A stretch of DNA of 7,804 nucleotides from an uncultured Nitrospinaceae bacterium (GTDB taxonomy: Bacteria; Nitrospinota; Nitrospinia; Nitrospinales; VA-1). The stretch covers positions 1 through 7,804 of the forward strand of contig CAJWLY010000069.1 in NCBI GenBank assembly GCA_913043155.1. Direction: 5' to 3'. This document shows, piece after piece, positions 1 to 6,388 of the stretch. The position numbers and the translations under genes were made by a program. Every line of letters starts with the position of its first letter. The first letter of the stretch is position 1. Below the pieces are notes generated by a model. That model was not told the origin of the DNA, did not search any database, and saw only the letters and a list, made by a program, of their open reading frames with translations.

Positions 1-784
1 GGTGCTTGGAATTATGCCCATACCGGGTGACGAGTCCGTAACCGTGATCTATTTCAATTATTTTGCCATACCCGCCTTGGCGACCTTCTACTGCGACCAC
101 ACCATCGGCGGTGGATCTAATCGCCGCCCCAGTGCGGGAGGCAATGTCCAAACCCTTATGCTTTTCCCGAAGACCGGTGAAGGGAGATTTACGAAAACCG
201 AATCCAGAAGAAACCCACCCTCGCGCCGGCCAGATTGATGGAGTCGAGATCAAGAGGGACTTCTGGTTTTTGAAAAAATTGTCTAACTCCTGAAAACTGA
301 TCGCCTGGACTTTTGCCTGCGTCGTCAGGTGAGCCAAATTATTGGAAAACTTATCGGCCAGGGTGCGTGCCTCATACTCAAGAGACGTGGTCAAACTATG
401 GGAAGACAACCCGTAAGGTCCGCCGACTCCAAAATTTTTAGCAACCGACCGGGGAGAATCTTCCAGCGCGGTAATAGCACGCAGTTTCCTTTCGAACCGC
501 CCCAACCGGGACATTTCAGTTTCAAAATTCTTAACCTGCTGGGCAAACTTCTCAACCCGAATTTTCTGAATTTTGGATTCGCGGCGCAGTTCGGTCAACT
601 CTGCTTCCTCGCTAACCAATTGGGAGTAGCGCTGGGTCAGATATGCCGAAGAACCGGCAAAACCAATGGCTAAGACAAGAACGAGATAAAGACTCGCACG
701 AAACCAACGTTTGGAAACTTGAATTCTTTTTGGAGATCCTGTCGCTCCAGGGAAAACAACTAAGGTAAAAACATCTTTATCCAC
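1..784 (-). CDS. M23-family (LytM/NlpD-like) peptidase, N-terminal part, runs off the left edge
   Basis: 261 codons are visible and the 3' end lies outside the window. The start is GTG at 784, with GAGG seven bases upstream; an in-frame TAG lies upstream with no ATG, GTG or TTG between them. Residues 1-29 are cytoplasmic and basic near the end, about 30-49 form one membrane segment, and about 51-105 are rich in charged residues and Leu, a likely periplasmic coiled coil. The M23 domain begins near 185 with GFGFRKSPF (194-202). HKGLD (209-213) supplies the first His and Asp zinc ligands, and RYGH (254-257) supplies the usual catalytic His. The last HxH zinc motif should lie beyond position 1, so catalytic competence cannot be judged. 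By family, such proteins cleave peptidoglycan cross-bridges or activate amidases in the periplasm. It lies 278 bases from the TPR gene, so it is probably transcribed separately. Confidence 0.9.
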   Translation of the reverse strand, partial: MDKDVFTLVVFPGATGSPKRIQVSKRWFRASLYLVLVLAIGFAGSSAYLTQRYSQLVSEEAELTELRRESKIQKIRVEKFAQQVKNFETEMSRLGRFERKLRAITALEDSPRSVAKNFGVGGPYGLSSHSLTTSLEYEARTLADKFSNNLAHLTTQAKVQAISFQELDNFFKNQKSLLISTPSIWPARGWVSSGFGFRKSPFTGLREKHKGLDIASRTGAAIRSTADGVVAVEGRQGGYGKIIEIDHGYGLVTRYGHNSKH

Positions 785-844
785 TCGAATTCCTCGTCTA
801 GAATCTAGTGATACTTGGTCGCAGCCTACAACCTCGCCGATCCT

Positions 845-869
845 AATCTATAGCCCCGCGCTCTGTCAA
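845..869 (-). promoter_or_regulatory. Possible promoter elements upstream of the M23 peptidase gene
   Basis: On the minus strand a perfect TTGACA (864-869) lies about 80 bases before the GTG start, followed by an AT-rich TATAGATT stretch (845-852). The spacing from TTGACA to TATAGA is only 11 bases, well short of the usual 16-18, and the hexamer at 17 bases (TTAGGA) is a poor -10. This is a weak prediction. Confidence 0.2.
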
Positions 870-933
870 CCCAAAACAATTCTCTAAACATCCATTTTCT
901 ATACTGTTTCCCAATTGCGCCGTTACCCCCCTA

Positions 934-964
934 GTTTCAATTCGTTGGCACAACGAGTTGGAAC
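934..964. repeat. 31-base inverted repeat (14-bp arms, GCA loop)
   Basis: The left arm is GTTTCAATTCGTTG and the right arm is CAACGAGTTGGAAC, separated by GCA. As plus-strand RNA all 14 positions pair, two of them as G-U. As minus-strand RNA the same two positions become C-A mismatches. Neither side is followed by a T-tract, so it is not an obvious intrinsic terminator. It lies between the TPR gene and the M23 gene, both of which are read on the minus strand. It may be a processing hairpin, an operator or part of an unrecognised plus-strand RNA; the sequence does not decide between these. I see no gene in the rest of 785-1062. Confidence 0.6.
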
Positions 965-1062
965 CAAGACAAACTTCTAAATGATCTACCACTCAAAGAG
1001 GAATCTTTAAAATGCCCGTTTCCCTCAGTAAAACCTTGAGATTTCACGTTCTAAAATAATAA

Positions 1063-1983
1063 TCATTGAAGCCGATTTAAACGATCCTTTGCCTGAAGGT
1101 GCCGGGAGTTGATGGTCAAAACGCGATTATAAAATTTTTTAGCTTTTTGGGTGTCGCCCTTTTCTTCATATAAAAGTCCCAAGCTGAAATAAACGGGAAC
1201 GAGTCCGGATTTGTGTCCTATTTTTTTATATACGCTTTCCATTTCTTCAAACCTGTCGATAGCCTCATCTAATTGACCTTGCGCATACAGCTGAAAACTC
1301 TTTTGTCTAAGGCTCCTGGCAACCGCTTTGCCGTAGGCGTTTGCCACTTCCGAGGCTCCCTGTCCCAAGTAATACTCGAAGTCCGCAAGGATCAGGCCCG
1401 GGTCCCCCATTTCCCGGTAAATTATTTTCAGGTTTCGGAAAAACATGGGTTCTGACGGATTCAATTGAATGGCCTCACGGACTTTTTCAGCAGCTTGGAC
1501 GTATGATTTTTGACGGGTCAATACCGCGCCCCAGTTGTTGAGCGCTAGAGCATTTCGAGAATCAGACGCGACCGCCTGCTCAAAATACTCTTCGGCCTTA
1601 TCCATATCTTCGTTTAAATAAAAAATATAACCAAATCCATACAAAGCCTCGGTAGAATCAGGATTCTCCGCTAAAAAATCGGCAATCAACTGTTTGGCTC
1701 CCTCCAGTTTGCCCAGATTCCAATATGCCCGGATCAACCCTCGAAAAACATATCCATCTACCGCACCCTCGGCTATAAGGGAGCTAAACTGGTCGGCCGC
1801 CTCCTGGTTGCGGGACTGGGAAAGCAGCAATTCCCCTTTTTGAACCCGGGACAGGGAAGACAAGTCCAAATGATTTGATGGCTGGGCCTGAAGAAGGAAC
1901 GGCCCCAGAACAAAAAAAGCCAGAATCAGCCCCAGTATTTGTCTAAAGAAAATTGGCGGATGGGGAAACGCTGACTTTGGCAT
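1063..1983 (-). CDS. Exported tetratricopeptide-repeat (TPR) protein
   Basis: 306 aa. Residues 1-33 look like a Sec signal peptide: a short basic N-end, a hydrophobic core at about 16-31, and LQA before a likely signal peptidase I site at 33/34. No lipobox Cys is present, so the mature protein is probably periplasmic. The rest is helical TPR sequence. The clearest units are at about 111-143, 145-177 and 264-297, the last containing SLGLLYEEKGDTQKAKKFYNR; weaker units lie near 44-76, 77-109 and 224-256. The stretch 180-222 fits TPR poorly. TPRs are protein-binding scaffolds; no enzyme domain or partner is visible. The start is ATG with GGAGG at 1995-1999, 11 bases upstream. It lies 209 bases beyond dnaB with a candidate terminator between, so it is probably a separate transcript. 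The exact function is unknown. Confidence 0.88.
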   Translation of the reverse strand: MPKSAFPHPPIFFRQILGLILAFFVLGPFLLQAQPSNHLDLSSLSRVQKGELLLSQSRNQEAADQFSSLIAEGAVDGYVFRGLIRAYWNLGKLEGAKQLIADFLAENPDSTEALYGFGYIFYLNEDMDKAEEYFEQAVASDSRNALALNNWGAVLTRQKSYVQAAEKVREAIQLNPSEPMFFRNLKIIYREMGDPGLILADFEYYLGQGASEVANAYGKAVARSLRQKSFQLYAQGQLDEAIDRFEEMESVYKKIGHKSGLVPVYFSLGLLYEEKGDTQKAKKFYNRVLTINSRHLQAKDRLNRLQ

Positions 1984-2042
1984 GAATTAGGGTGCCTCCA
2001 AAAAAAGATGTCTTTTCTGTGAGAAACCTCGGATCAAGGAAA

Positions 2043-2070
2043 AAGATAAAACACCTCGCCCCCTTTTCAA
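2043..2070 (-). promoter_or_regulatory. Possible promoter for the TPR gene
   Basis: On the minus strand TTGAAA (2065-2070, five of six matches to the -35 consensus) is followed after 16 bases by TATCTT (2043-2048, four of six to the -10). It lies about 60 bases upstream of the TPR start and overlaps the candidate terminator of the dnaB operon, a common economy in short intergenic regions. Only the hexamers support it. Confidence 0.25.
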
Positions 2071-2076
2071 CGAGGT
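2043..2076 (-). terminator. Candidate intrinsic terminator of the rpsF-dnaB operon
   Basis: Downstream of the dnaB stop, the minus strand has ACCTCG (2071-2076) and CGAGGT (2053-2058), a perfect 6-bp stem with a 12-base loop. It is followed at once by GTTTTATCTTTTT, a T-rich run. The stem is short, the loop is large and the T-tract is interrupted, so termination may be partial, allowing some read-through into the TPR gene. Confidence 0.45.
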
Positions 2077-2192
2077 AATCCAGATTTTTCAAAAACGAGC
2101 ATGGCTCAAAAGTTAGTTTTTTAGAGATTTCTATTCATTTATAAGGAAGGAGAAACCAAAGATCCCCCTAAAGACCGAAGAATAAACCACAG

Positions 2193-3575
2193 CTAAATGG
2201 ATATATCTTCGCCCTCGCCGGGTGATCCTTTTTCATCGGCTGACAGGTTGTAGAACCGAGTGTACTGGTTTTCGAAACGAAGCCTCACGTTACCGATGGG
2301 ACCATTTCGTTGTTTGCGGACAAGAATTTCAGCAATTCCTGCATCAGCAGTTTCAGGGTCGTATACTTCATCACGGTAGATGAAAGCGACGACGTCGGCA
2401 TCCTGTTCAATAGAGCCGGACTCGCGCAGATCGGAAAGCAGGGGACGTTTGTCGGTACGACTTTCGACTGCACGGCTGAGCTGTGACAGAGCGATGATGG
2501 GCACACCGATTTCCTTAGCTAGTGCTTTGAGTCCACGGGAAATTTCTGAAACTTCCAACTGGCGGCTTTCCACTCTCCCTCGGGTCTGCATCAATTGCAG
2601 GTAATCAACAATGATGAGCCCGAGTGAATGCTCGGCGGCAAGCCGTCTTGCGCGTGCCCGCACATCTAGTGAGGACAGTGCTGCAGTATCGTCGATGAAC
2701 AACTGAGCATCAGAAAGCCTGCCAGCCGCTCCGGAAAGCCTAGGCCAGTCACTTCGGGCGAGGTACCCGGTGCGCAGTTTGCTGGCGTTCACCCGTGCTT
2801 CGGCGCATAGCATGCGGATGCCCAACTGCTCCTTGGACATCTCGAGACTAAACATCGCGGTGGGAATCTTTGCATGAAGGGCCGCGTAGCGGGCGATGTC
2901 GAGGGCAAGACTCGTCTTGCCCATGCTGGGGCGGCCCGCGATAATAATGAGGTCAGAAGGCTGCAAACCGGAAGTCAAGTGATCCAAGTCGATAAATCCG
3001 GTTGGAACTCCCGTCACCATCCCGGGCCGTCCCACGAGTTTTTCTATCGAACGGAAGTTTTCTGTAACAACTTCCTTAAGCGTAAAAAAATTACGGCGAG
3101 TCCGCTTTTGGGAAATCTCGAAAATCGACTTCTCTGCGTGGTCGAGGATTTCTTCAGCAGTATCGGATTCGCTATAGCTGTTGGTGACAATTTCCGTCGC
3201 GGTATGAATCAGGTCCCGAAGAATCTTTTTCTCCCGGATGATTTTGGCGTGATGGACGACGGCGGTGGCGGTGGGAACAAAATCTTCCAGGTGGCTCAGA
3301 TAATCAACACCTCCGGAAAAATCAAGCTCGTTGGTCTGCTGCAAGCGGTCGGCTAGACCCAAGACGTCGATAGGTTCGTTAACCTCGAACCGCCCGCGCA
3401 TGGCTCCAAAGATTTTTTGATGAGCAGCCTTGTAAAAGTCACCATCACTTAAGACCTCCAAGGCCTTTGATATCGCATCCTCAGCCTTAAAGCAGGCCCC
3501 GAGAACACTCTGCTCTGCCTCCAGGTTGTAGGGAGGGAGCTTGTCCAGTGAGATTTGGCTGACGGCTGAAGGCAT
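2193..3575 (-). CDS. dnaB: Replicative DNA helicase DnaB
   Basis: 460 aa, the normal full length, with no intein. This is the hexameric 5'-3' helicase that unwinds DNA at the replication fork. The N-terminal domain (about 13-155) opens with the typical LPPYNLEAEQSVLGA (13-27) and binds primase in this family; a linker follows to about 180. The RecA-like motor has Walker A GRPSMGKT (214-221), the SLEMS segment with catalytic Glu245, Walker B LIIVDYLQLM (320-329, Asp324), the ALSQLSR sensor motif (362-368) and VRKQRNGP (419-426) carrying the expected arginine finger. The acidic tail (447-458) is variable in the family. It is the last gene of the operon, 31 bases after rplI. The ATG has only a weak AGGA very close by, so translation may depend partly on coupling to rplI. 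Confidence 0.98.
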   Translation of the reverse strand: MPSAVSQISLDKLPPYNLEAEQSVLGACFKAEDAISKALEVLSDGDFYKAAHQKIFGAMRGRFEVNEPIDVLGLADRLQQTNELDFSGGVDYLSHLEDFVPTATAVVHHAKIIREKKILRDLIHTATEIVTNSYSESDTAEEILDHAEKSIFEISQKRTRRNFFTLKEVVTENFRSIEKLVGRPGMVTGVPTGFIDLDHLTSGLQPSDLIIIAGRPSMGKTSLALDIARYAALHAKIPTAMFSLEMSKEQLGIRMLCAEARVNASKLRTGYLARSDWPRLSGAAGRLSDAQLFIDDTAALSSLDVRARARRLAAEHSLGLIIVDYLQLMQTRGRVESRQLEVSEISRGLKALAKEIGVPIIALSQLSRAVESRTDKRPLLSDLRESGSIEQDADVVAFIYRDEVYDPETADAGIAEILVRKQRNGPIGNVRLRFENQYTRFYNLSADEKGSPGEGEDISI

Positions 3576-3606
3576 ATCCTAGGCCGTTTCAGGTGAAAAG
3601 GAATTC

Positions 3607-4101
3607 TTATGACGCGGTATCTTCTTTTGGCGGTTCTTTAGCGTCCGGCGCCACCGTCTCCTCCTGCATCACGATGACTTTAACCTTGGCAATCACGTCG
3701 GGATGCAATTTAACGGACACTTCAAAATCACCTGGCGACTTAATGGGTTCGCCGAGTTGGATTTTCCGCCGATCTAGCTCGACTCCCTGTGCCCTAAGAT
3801 TTTCTGAGATTTCCTGAGTCGTGACAGAACCAAAAAGTTTCCCCTGATCACCCACTTTTTTCTTGAGGGTACAGGTGACTTTTCCGATTTCCTGAGCCAA
3901 GGCATCGGCAGCAGCTTTGACCCTTTTCAACCGGCAGTTAACGATACTTTTCTGATGCTTGAACTGTTTCAGGTTCTTGGGCGTAGCCAAGAGGGCCTTA
4001 CCGTTGGGAATTAGAAAATTTATTCCGTATCCATCTTTGACTTCTACCTCGTCGCCACAAAACCCGAGGCCCGTGATATCTTCTTTCAATAGTAACTTCA
4101 T
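3607..4101 (-). CDS. rplI: 50S ribosomal protein bL9
   Basis: 164 aa. bL9 binds 23S rRNA near the base of the L1 stalk and projects from the ribosome surface. The N-terminal domain carries the family signature: MKLLLKEDITGLG at 1-13, then GDEVEVKDGYGINFLIPNGKA (16-36). A long, basic connecting helix follows to about 75. The C-terminal domain (about 80-150) includes KLFGSVTTQEI and the IKSPGDFEVSVKLHPDV region. The last 13 or so residues form a charged, Pro-rich tail beyond the usual end of about 150. An AAGGAG ribosome-binding site lies 12 bases before the ATG. It sits 49 bases after the DUF2232 gene and 31 before dnaB, the usual neighbours. Confidence 0.98.
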   Translation of the reverse strand: MKLLLKEDITGLGFCGDEVEVKDGYGINFLIPNGKALLATPKNLKQFKHQKSIVNCRLKRVKAAADALAQEIGKVTCTLKKKVGDQGKLFGSVTTQEISENLRAQGVELDRRKIQLGEPIKSPGDFEVSVKLHPDVIAKVKVIVMQEETVAPDAKEPPKEDTAS

Positions 4102-4150
4102 GATCGTATTTTACTCCTTCCTCAATCCAGCTGAAACAACAAAAAAAACT

Positions 4151-5104
4151 TCATCCAGAAATTTCCTCCGGTTCAACCCGAATTTTTCGTAAATCGATCC
4201 AAGTATCGAAAATTCCTAGCCCGACCGCTGCTCCTATCAGCAAGGGTTGTAACACAATGACGAAAAAAATCAGGACCCAGAAAAAAACAGGGACATTTCT
4301 CGAGTCTAAAAAATGAATAAGAATCGCAAGCCCCTGTAAAAAATAAACCACCAGAACCAGAAAAAACAGATTCAACCCCAGCGCACCGAGGATACCTTCT
4401 GCAAAAAATAACAGCCCTCCTGAACCGATGAACACCCAGATCGCCTGCTCAGGAGCAACCCACCCGGAGAACCGAGCCGGATGAAACAGGCCCGGACCAT
4501 AAATGCGCCTCCAAAGGAGCCGAACCATATAGTAGTTGACTACGGCGGTCATCAGGATCCCGATAGTGATGAAGGACGGATAAGACCGTGCCATCGCGCC
4601 AGATGCCTCATTGGCGAACTCCCGCATGGCCTTCAACTCTTCAGGCTTGTCTCCCACCGCCTGGAGAGCTTCCATAGATAACTGAAAATGTCCTTCGATC
4701 TGTTCCTGGAAAAACTCGGTCAGCGTCGATTCCCGATCAGTAAAAATAAAAAGCAACAAGATAATCGAAAGCGCTGCAGACACCAACGCACTAAACAGGA
4801 TACATCTATCAAATGACAGCTTGAATTGGATTGTCTCGCTCAGAACGGCGGCGAGAACTGCATATTCGGCAAAAAACAGGACGGCCTGTTTATGGCCCAC
4901 CAGGGAGAACAGCACCCCGAAGACCAAACCTAACAGAACCATCCCCACCCCACGGCCCCACCGAAGGTAAACAAAGATCAAGGGAACCGGAGCCAGAACC
5001 CCCACCACCACCCACAAAGGAGGAACGAACATGGCCAAAAGCAAAAAGACTAGAATGACCACCACCGGGAACAAAGCCTTCTCGGGGTGAAACCGGTCAA
5101 CCAT
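4151..5104 (-). CDS. DUF2232 polytopic membrane protein
   Basis: 317 aa and very hydrophobic. About nine membrane segments can be seen, near 11-28, 30-47, 52-70, 75-92, 103-121, 176-195, 221-239, 245-265 and 271-297, with a soluble charged stretch at about 122-172. The C-terminal GLGIFDTWIDLRKI (295-308) and the preceding LQGLAILIHFLDSR (256-269) match the pattern I associate with DUF2232 (YybS-like) proteins, which are often encoded between rpsR and rplI. Their biochemical role is not established, and nothing here shows a catalytic site. The ATG follows the rpsR stop after only three bases and has no clear ribosome-binding site, so translation is probably coupled to rpsR. Confidence is high that it is a gene, moderate for the family name and nil for function. 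Confidence 0.88.
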   Translation of the reverse strand: MVDRFHPEKALFPVVVILVFLLLAMFVPPLWVVVGVLAPVPLIFVYLRWGRGVGMVLLGLVFGVLFSLVGHKQAVLFFAEYAVLAAVLSETIQFKLSFDRCILFSALVSAALSIILLLFIFTDRESTLTEFFQEQIEGHFQLSMEALQAVGDKPEELKAMREFANEASGAMARSYPSFITIGILMTAVVNYYMVRLLWRRIYGPGLFHPARFSGWVAPEQAIWVFIGSGGLLFFAEGILGALGLNLFFLVLVVYFLQGLAILIHFLDSRNVPVFFWVLIFFVIVLQPLLIGAAVGLGIFDTWIDLRKIRVEPEEISG

Positions 5105-5107
5105 AAG

Positions 5108-5365
5108 TCAGTGTTCGGCAGTAAAAGGTAACAGAGCGATGTTTCTCGCCCTCTTGATCGCAGTGGTCAATTGCCGCTGATGCTTTGCACAGTTTCCTGA
5201 AATCCGGGATGGAACGATTTTCCCCCTTTCGGAAATGAGGGGCTTGAGAAGCTTGATATCGTAAAAGTCGATAAACTTCACTTTCTCTGCACAAAACCGG
5301 CAGATTTTATTCGCCAAAAGAGATTTTTTTCTAGTGTTGGTACGTTTAGTTTTGGTATGAGCCAT
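5108..5365 (-). CDS. rpsR: 30S ribosomal protein bS18, zinc-ribbon form
   Basis: 85 aa, typical length. bS18 binds 16S rRNA in the platform of the small subunit as a heterodimer with bS6, encoded in the same operon. The basic N-terminus (4-14) is followed by the conserved core: KICRFCAEKV (20-29), FIDFYDIKLL (31-40) and ISGNCAKHQR (55-64). C22, C25, C59 and H62 form a CxxC...CxxH set, which points to the zinc-binding version of bS18 rather than the Cys-less version found in many species. The ribosome-binding site is weak (AGAG four bases before the ATG). It starts 29 bases after ssb and is followed after three bases by the DUF2232 gene. Confidence 0.98.
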   Translation of the reverse strand: MAHTKTKRTNTRKKSLLANKICRFCAEKVKFIDFYDIKLLKPLISERGKIVPSRISGNCAKHQRQLTTAIKRARNIALLPFTAEH

Positions 5366-5394
5366 TTTTCTCTATTTATTGAAGGGTTTATCGA

Positions 5395-5790
5395 TTAAAA
5401 GGGTACATCGTCTTCGCTGGATGTAGGAGCTGAATCCACGGGCACATCACCGCCTTTCACATCGCCGCGTCCACCGAGAAACTGTACGGTATTAGCAACT
5501 ACCTCCAGTTTATTGCGCTTTTGTCCGTCGCTTTCCCAAGAGGAGAATCGCAGGTATCCTTCGACAAAGACGGGCCGCCCCTTGCTTAGGTATTCCGCGC
5601 AGTTTTCCCCCTGCTTGCCCCAGACGGTGATATCTACGAAGCAAACATCGTCTTTCCACTCGTCGCCCTGCTTGTACTTGCGGTTAACCGCAAGTCCAAA
5701 TCCGGTTACGGCGGCACCGTTGGCCGTGTACCTTAATTCGGGATCCCGAGTCAGGTTCCCCATCAAAAGAACTTTGTTAAAATTAGCCAT
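5395..5790 (-). CDS. ssb: Single-stranded DNA-binding protein SSB
   Basis: 131 aa. SSB coats single-stranded DNA during replication, repair and recombination and recruits partner enzymes through its acidic tail. The OB-fold (about 3-108) shows the standard opening FNKVLLMGNLTRDPELRYT (4-22), then VNRKYK, VCFVDITVWGKQGENCAEYL (49-68) and KGRPVFVEGYLR (70-81). The extreme C-terminus SSEDDVPF (124-131) is the canonical interaction tip. The linker between fold and tip is only about 15 residues, much shorter than in E. coli SSB (178 aa), but the tip is intact. A GGAG lies 11 bases before the ATG. It sits 26 bases after rpsF and 29 before rpsR, a very common place for ssb. Confidence 0.98.
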   Translation of the reverse strand: MANFNKVLLMGNLTRDPELRYTANGAAVTGFGLAVNRKYKQGDEWKDDVCFVDITVWGKQGENCAEYLSKGRPVFVEGYLRFSSWESDGQKRNKLEVVANTVQFLGGRGDVKGGDVPVDSAPTSSEDDVPF

Positions 5791-5816
5791 GGCAGATCAG
5801 GCTCCATTGGATAAAT

Positions 5817-6218
5817 TTAATCATTGTCTGATGCTTTTGTTGCATTCTCCTTTTTGACGGGAGAAGTTTCTCTTCCTGTAGAATCGGATTTTTCCCCCTT
5901 ATACTCACGACTCACTGCCCGTTCCAACTCCTTGTCGCCCAGTCTGACAACCAGGTACCTGATTATCTGCTCAAACAATTTATATTCCGTTTCCAGACTG
6001 GAAACATTCTGGTTGCCACAAGTATGGTAGATATTGAGGTAGTACCCAAACCGGTTTTTCTTAACACGGTAGGCTAGGCGTTTCTTGCCCCATTTTTCGA
6101 CCTTAAGGCAGGATCCGTCATTTTTTTTCAGGAATTCGCTTACTTTTTCGAGAGCTTGGTCGACCTGAGTTTCATCTAGGTCTGGCTTGAGAATCAGGAT
6201 ACTCTGGTAGGATCGCAA
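5817..6218 (-). CDS. rpsF: 30S ribosomal protein bS6, with TTG start
   Basis: 133 aa from the TTG at 6218. bS6 pairs with bS18 in the platform of the small subunit. The fold is recognisable from RSYQSILILKPDLDE (2-16), then VEKWGKKRLAYRVKKNRFGYY (40-60) and the EQIIRYLVVRL segment (83-93). A charged tail of about 35 residues follows. I chose TTG over the in-frame ATG at 6233 for two reasons: a perfect AGGAGG (6225-6230) lies six bases before TTG but falls inside the coding region if the ATG is used, and TTG gives the family-typical N-terminus (Met-Arg-x-Tyr then beta-strand) without five extra residues. It is first in the operon, with a good promoter 60 bases upstream. If the ATG is used instead the protein is 138 aa. 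Confidence 0.95.
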   Translation of the reverse strand: MRSYQSILILKPDLDETQVDQALEKVSEFLKKNDGSCLKVEKWGKKRLAYRVKKNRFGYYLNIYHTCGNQNVSSLETEYKLFEQIIRYLVVRLGDKELERAVSREYKGEKSDSTGRETSPVKKENATKASDND

Positions 6219-6224
6219 TGCATT

Positions 6225-6230
6225 CCTCCT
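6225..6230 (-). promoter_or_regulatory. Ribosome-binding site that decides the rpsF start
   Basis: AGGAGG on the minus strand, exactly six bases before the TTG at 6218-6216. The ATG at 6233 directly abuts this site and has no Shine-Dalgarno of its own, only a GGGTT/AACCC hairpin ending at its first base. Confidence 0.75.
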
Positions 6231-6233
6231 CAT

Positions 6234-6273
6234 GGGTTAACAACCCTGACCTCAAAGAGCCAGAGCGAGGGGG
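6234..6273 (-). promoter_or_regulatory. rpsF leader with two competing hairpins
   Basis: On the minus strand the leader can form a proximal hairpin, GGGTT (6242-6246) with AACCC (6234-6238) and a three-base loop, ending three bases before the ribosome-binding site. Alternatively, CCC (6271-6273) and CCTC (6267-6270) can pair with GGG (6244-6246) and GAGG (6250-6253), leaving a TCA bulge. Both use the same GGG, so they exclude each other. Known S6:S18 autoregulatory leaders sit in this place and carry a CCG bulge; that trinucleotide is not in the bulge here, so I do not call that family. The regulatory role is inferred. Confidence 0.3.
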
Positions 6274-6278
6274 TTAAT

Positions 6279-6307
6279 ATTCTAATTAAGGCCCGGCAGT
6301 CTGTCAC
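6279..6307 (-). promoter_or_regulatory. Sigma70-type promoter of the rpsF operon
   Basis: On the minus strand GTGACA (6302-6307, five of six matches to TTGACA) and TAGAAT (6279-6284, five of six to TATAAT) are separated by exactly 17 bases. Transcription would begin near 6272, giving a leader of about 50 bases before the TTG start of rpsF. It is the best promoter-like sequence I found in the window and lies where the operon needs one. Confidence 0.6.
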
Positions 6308-6331
6308 AACCGGAAAATAAAATCAAGGGGA

Positions 6332-6353
6332 TTCGAGAGCTTCCGCTCTCGAA
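6332..6353. repeat. Perfect 9-bp inverted repeat with TTCC loop
   Basis: TTCGAGAGC and GCTCTCGAA flank a four-base TTCC loop. It lies between the divergent rpsF promoter and the propeller lipoprotein gene, 35 bases before the latter's ATG. As plus-strand RNA it would be a stable leader hairpin, and the C(UUCC)G closing resembles stable UUCG-type tetraloops. It is followed by a weaker hairpin, GGTTTT (6358-6363) with AAAACC (6374-6379), just before the AGGGAG at 6381-6386. Neither strand has an immediate T-tract, so terminator function is unlikely. An operator or a leader that affects translation is possible. Confidence 0.55.
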
Positions 6354-6388
6354 AACAGGTTTTAAACATTCTGAAAACCAAGGGAGTG

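Noticed and set aside
329..673. A 114-codon plus-strand frame at the left end
   Set aside because: The opposite strand carries the membrane anchor, coiled coil and start of the M23 peptidase in one unbroken frame, so this is a shadow.
2874..3356. A 160-codon plus-strand frame inside dnaB
   Set aside because: It is antisense to well-conserved DnaB sequence and its translation shows no family signature; a shadow frame.
2193..3575. An intein in DnaB, a frequent insertion site in this helicase
   Set aside because: Walker A, Walker B and the later motifs are spaced normally in a 460-residue protein, leaving no room for an intein.
6234..6273. A canonical S6:S18 leader motif
   Set aside because: The position is right, but the bulge is TCA rather than CCG, so I list only generic hairpins.
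6332..6353. An intrinsic terminator between the divergent genes
   Set aside because: The stem is good, but no T-tract follows on either strand, and no gene reads into this point.
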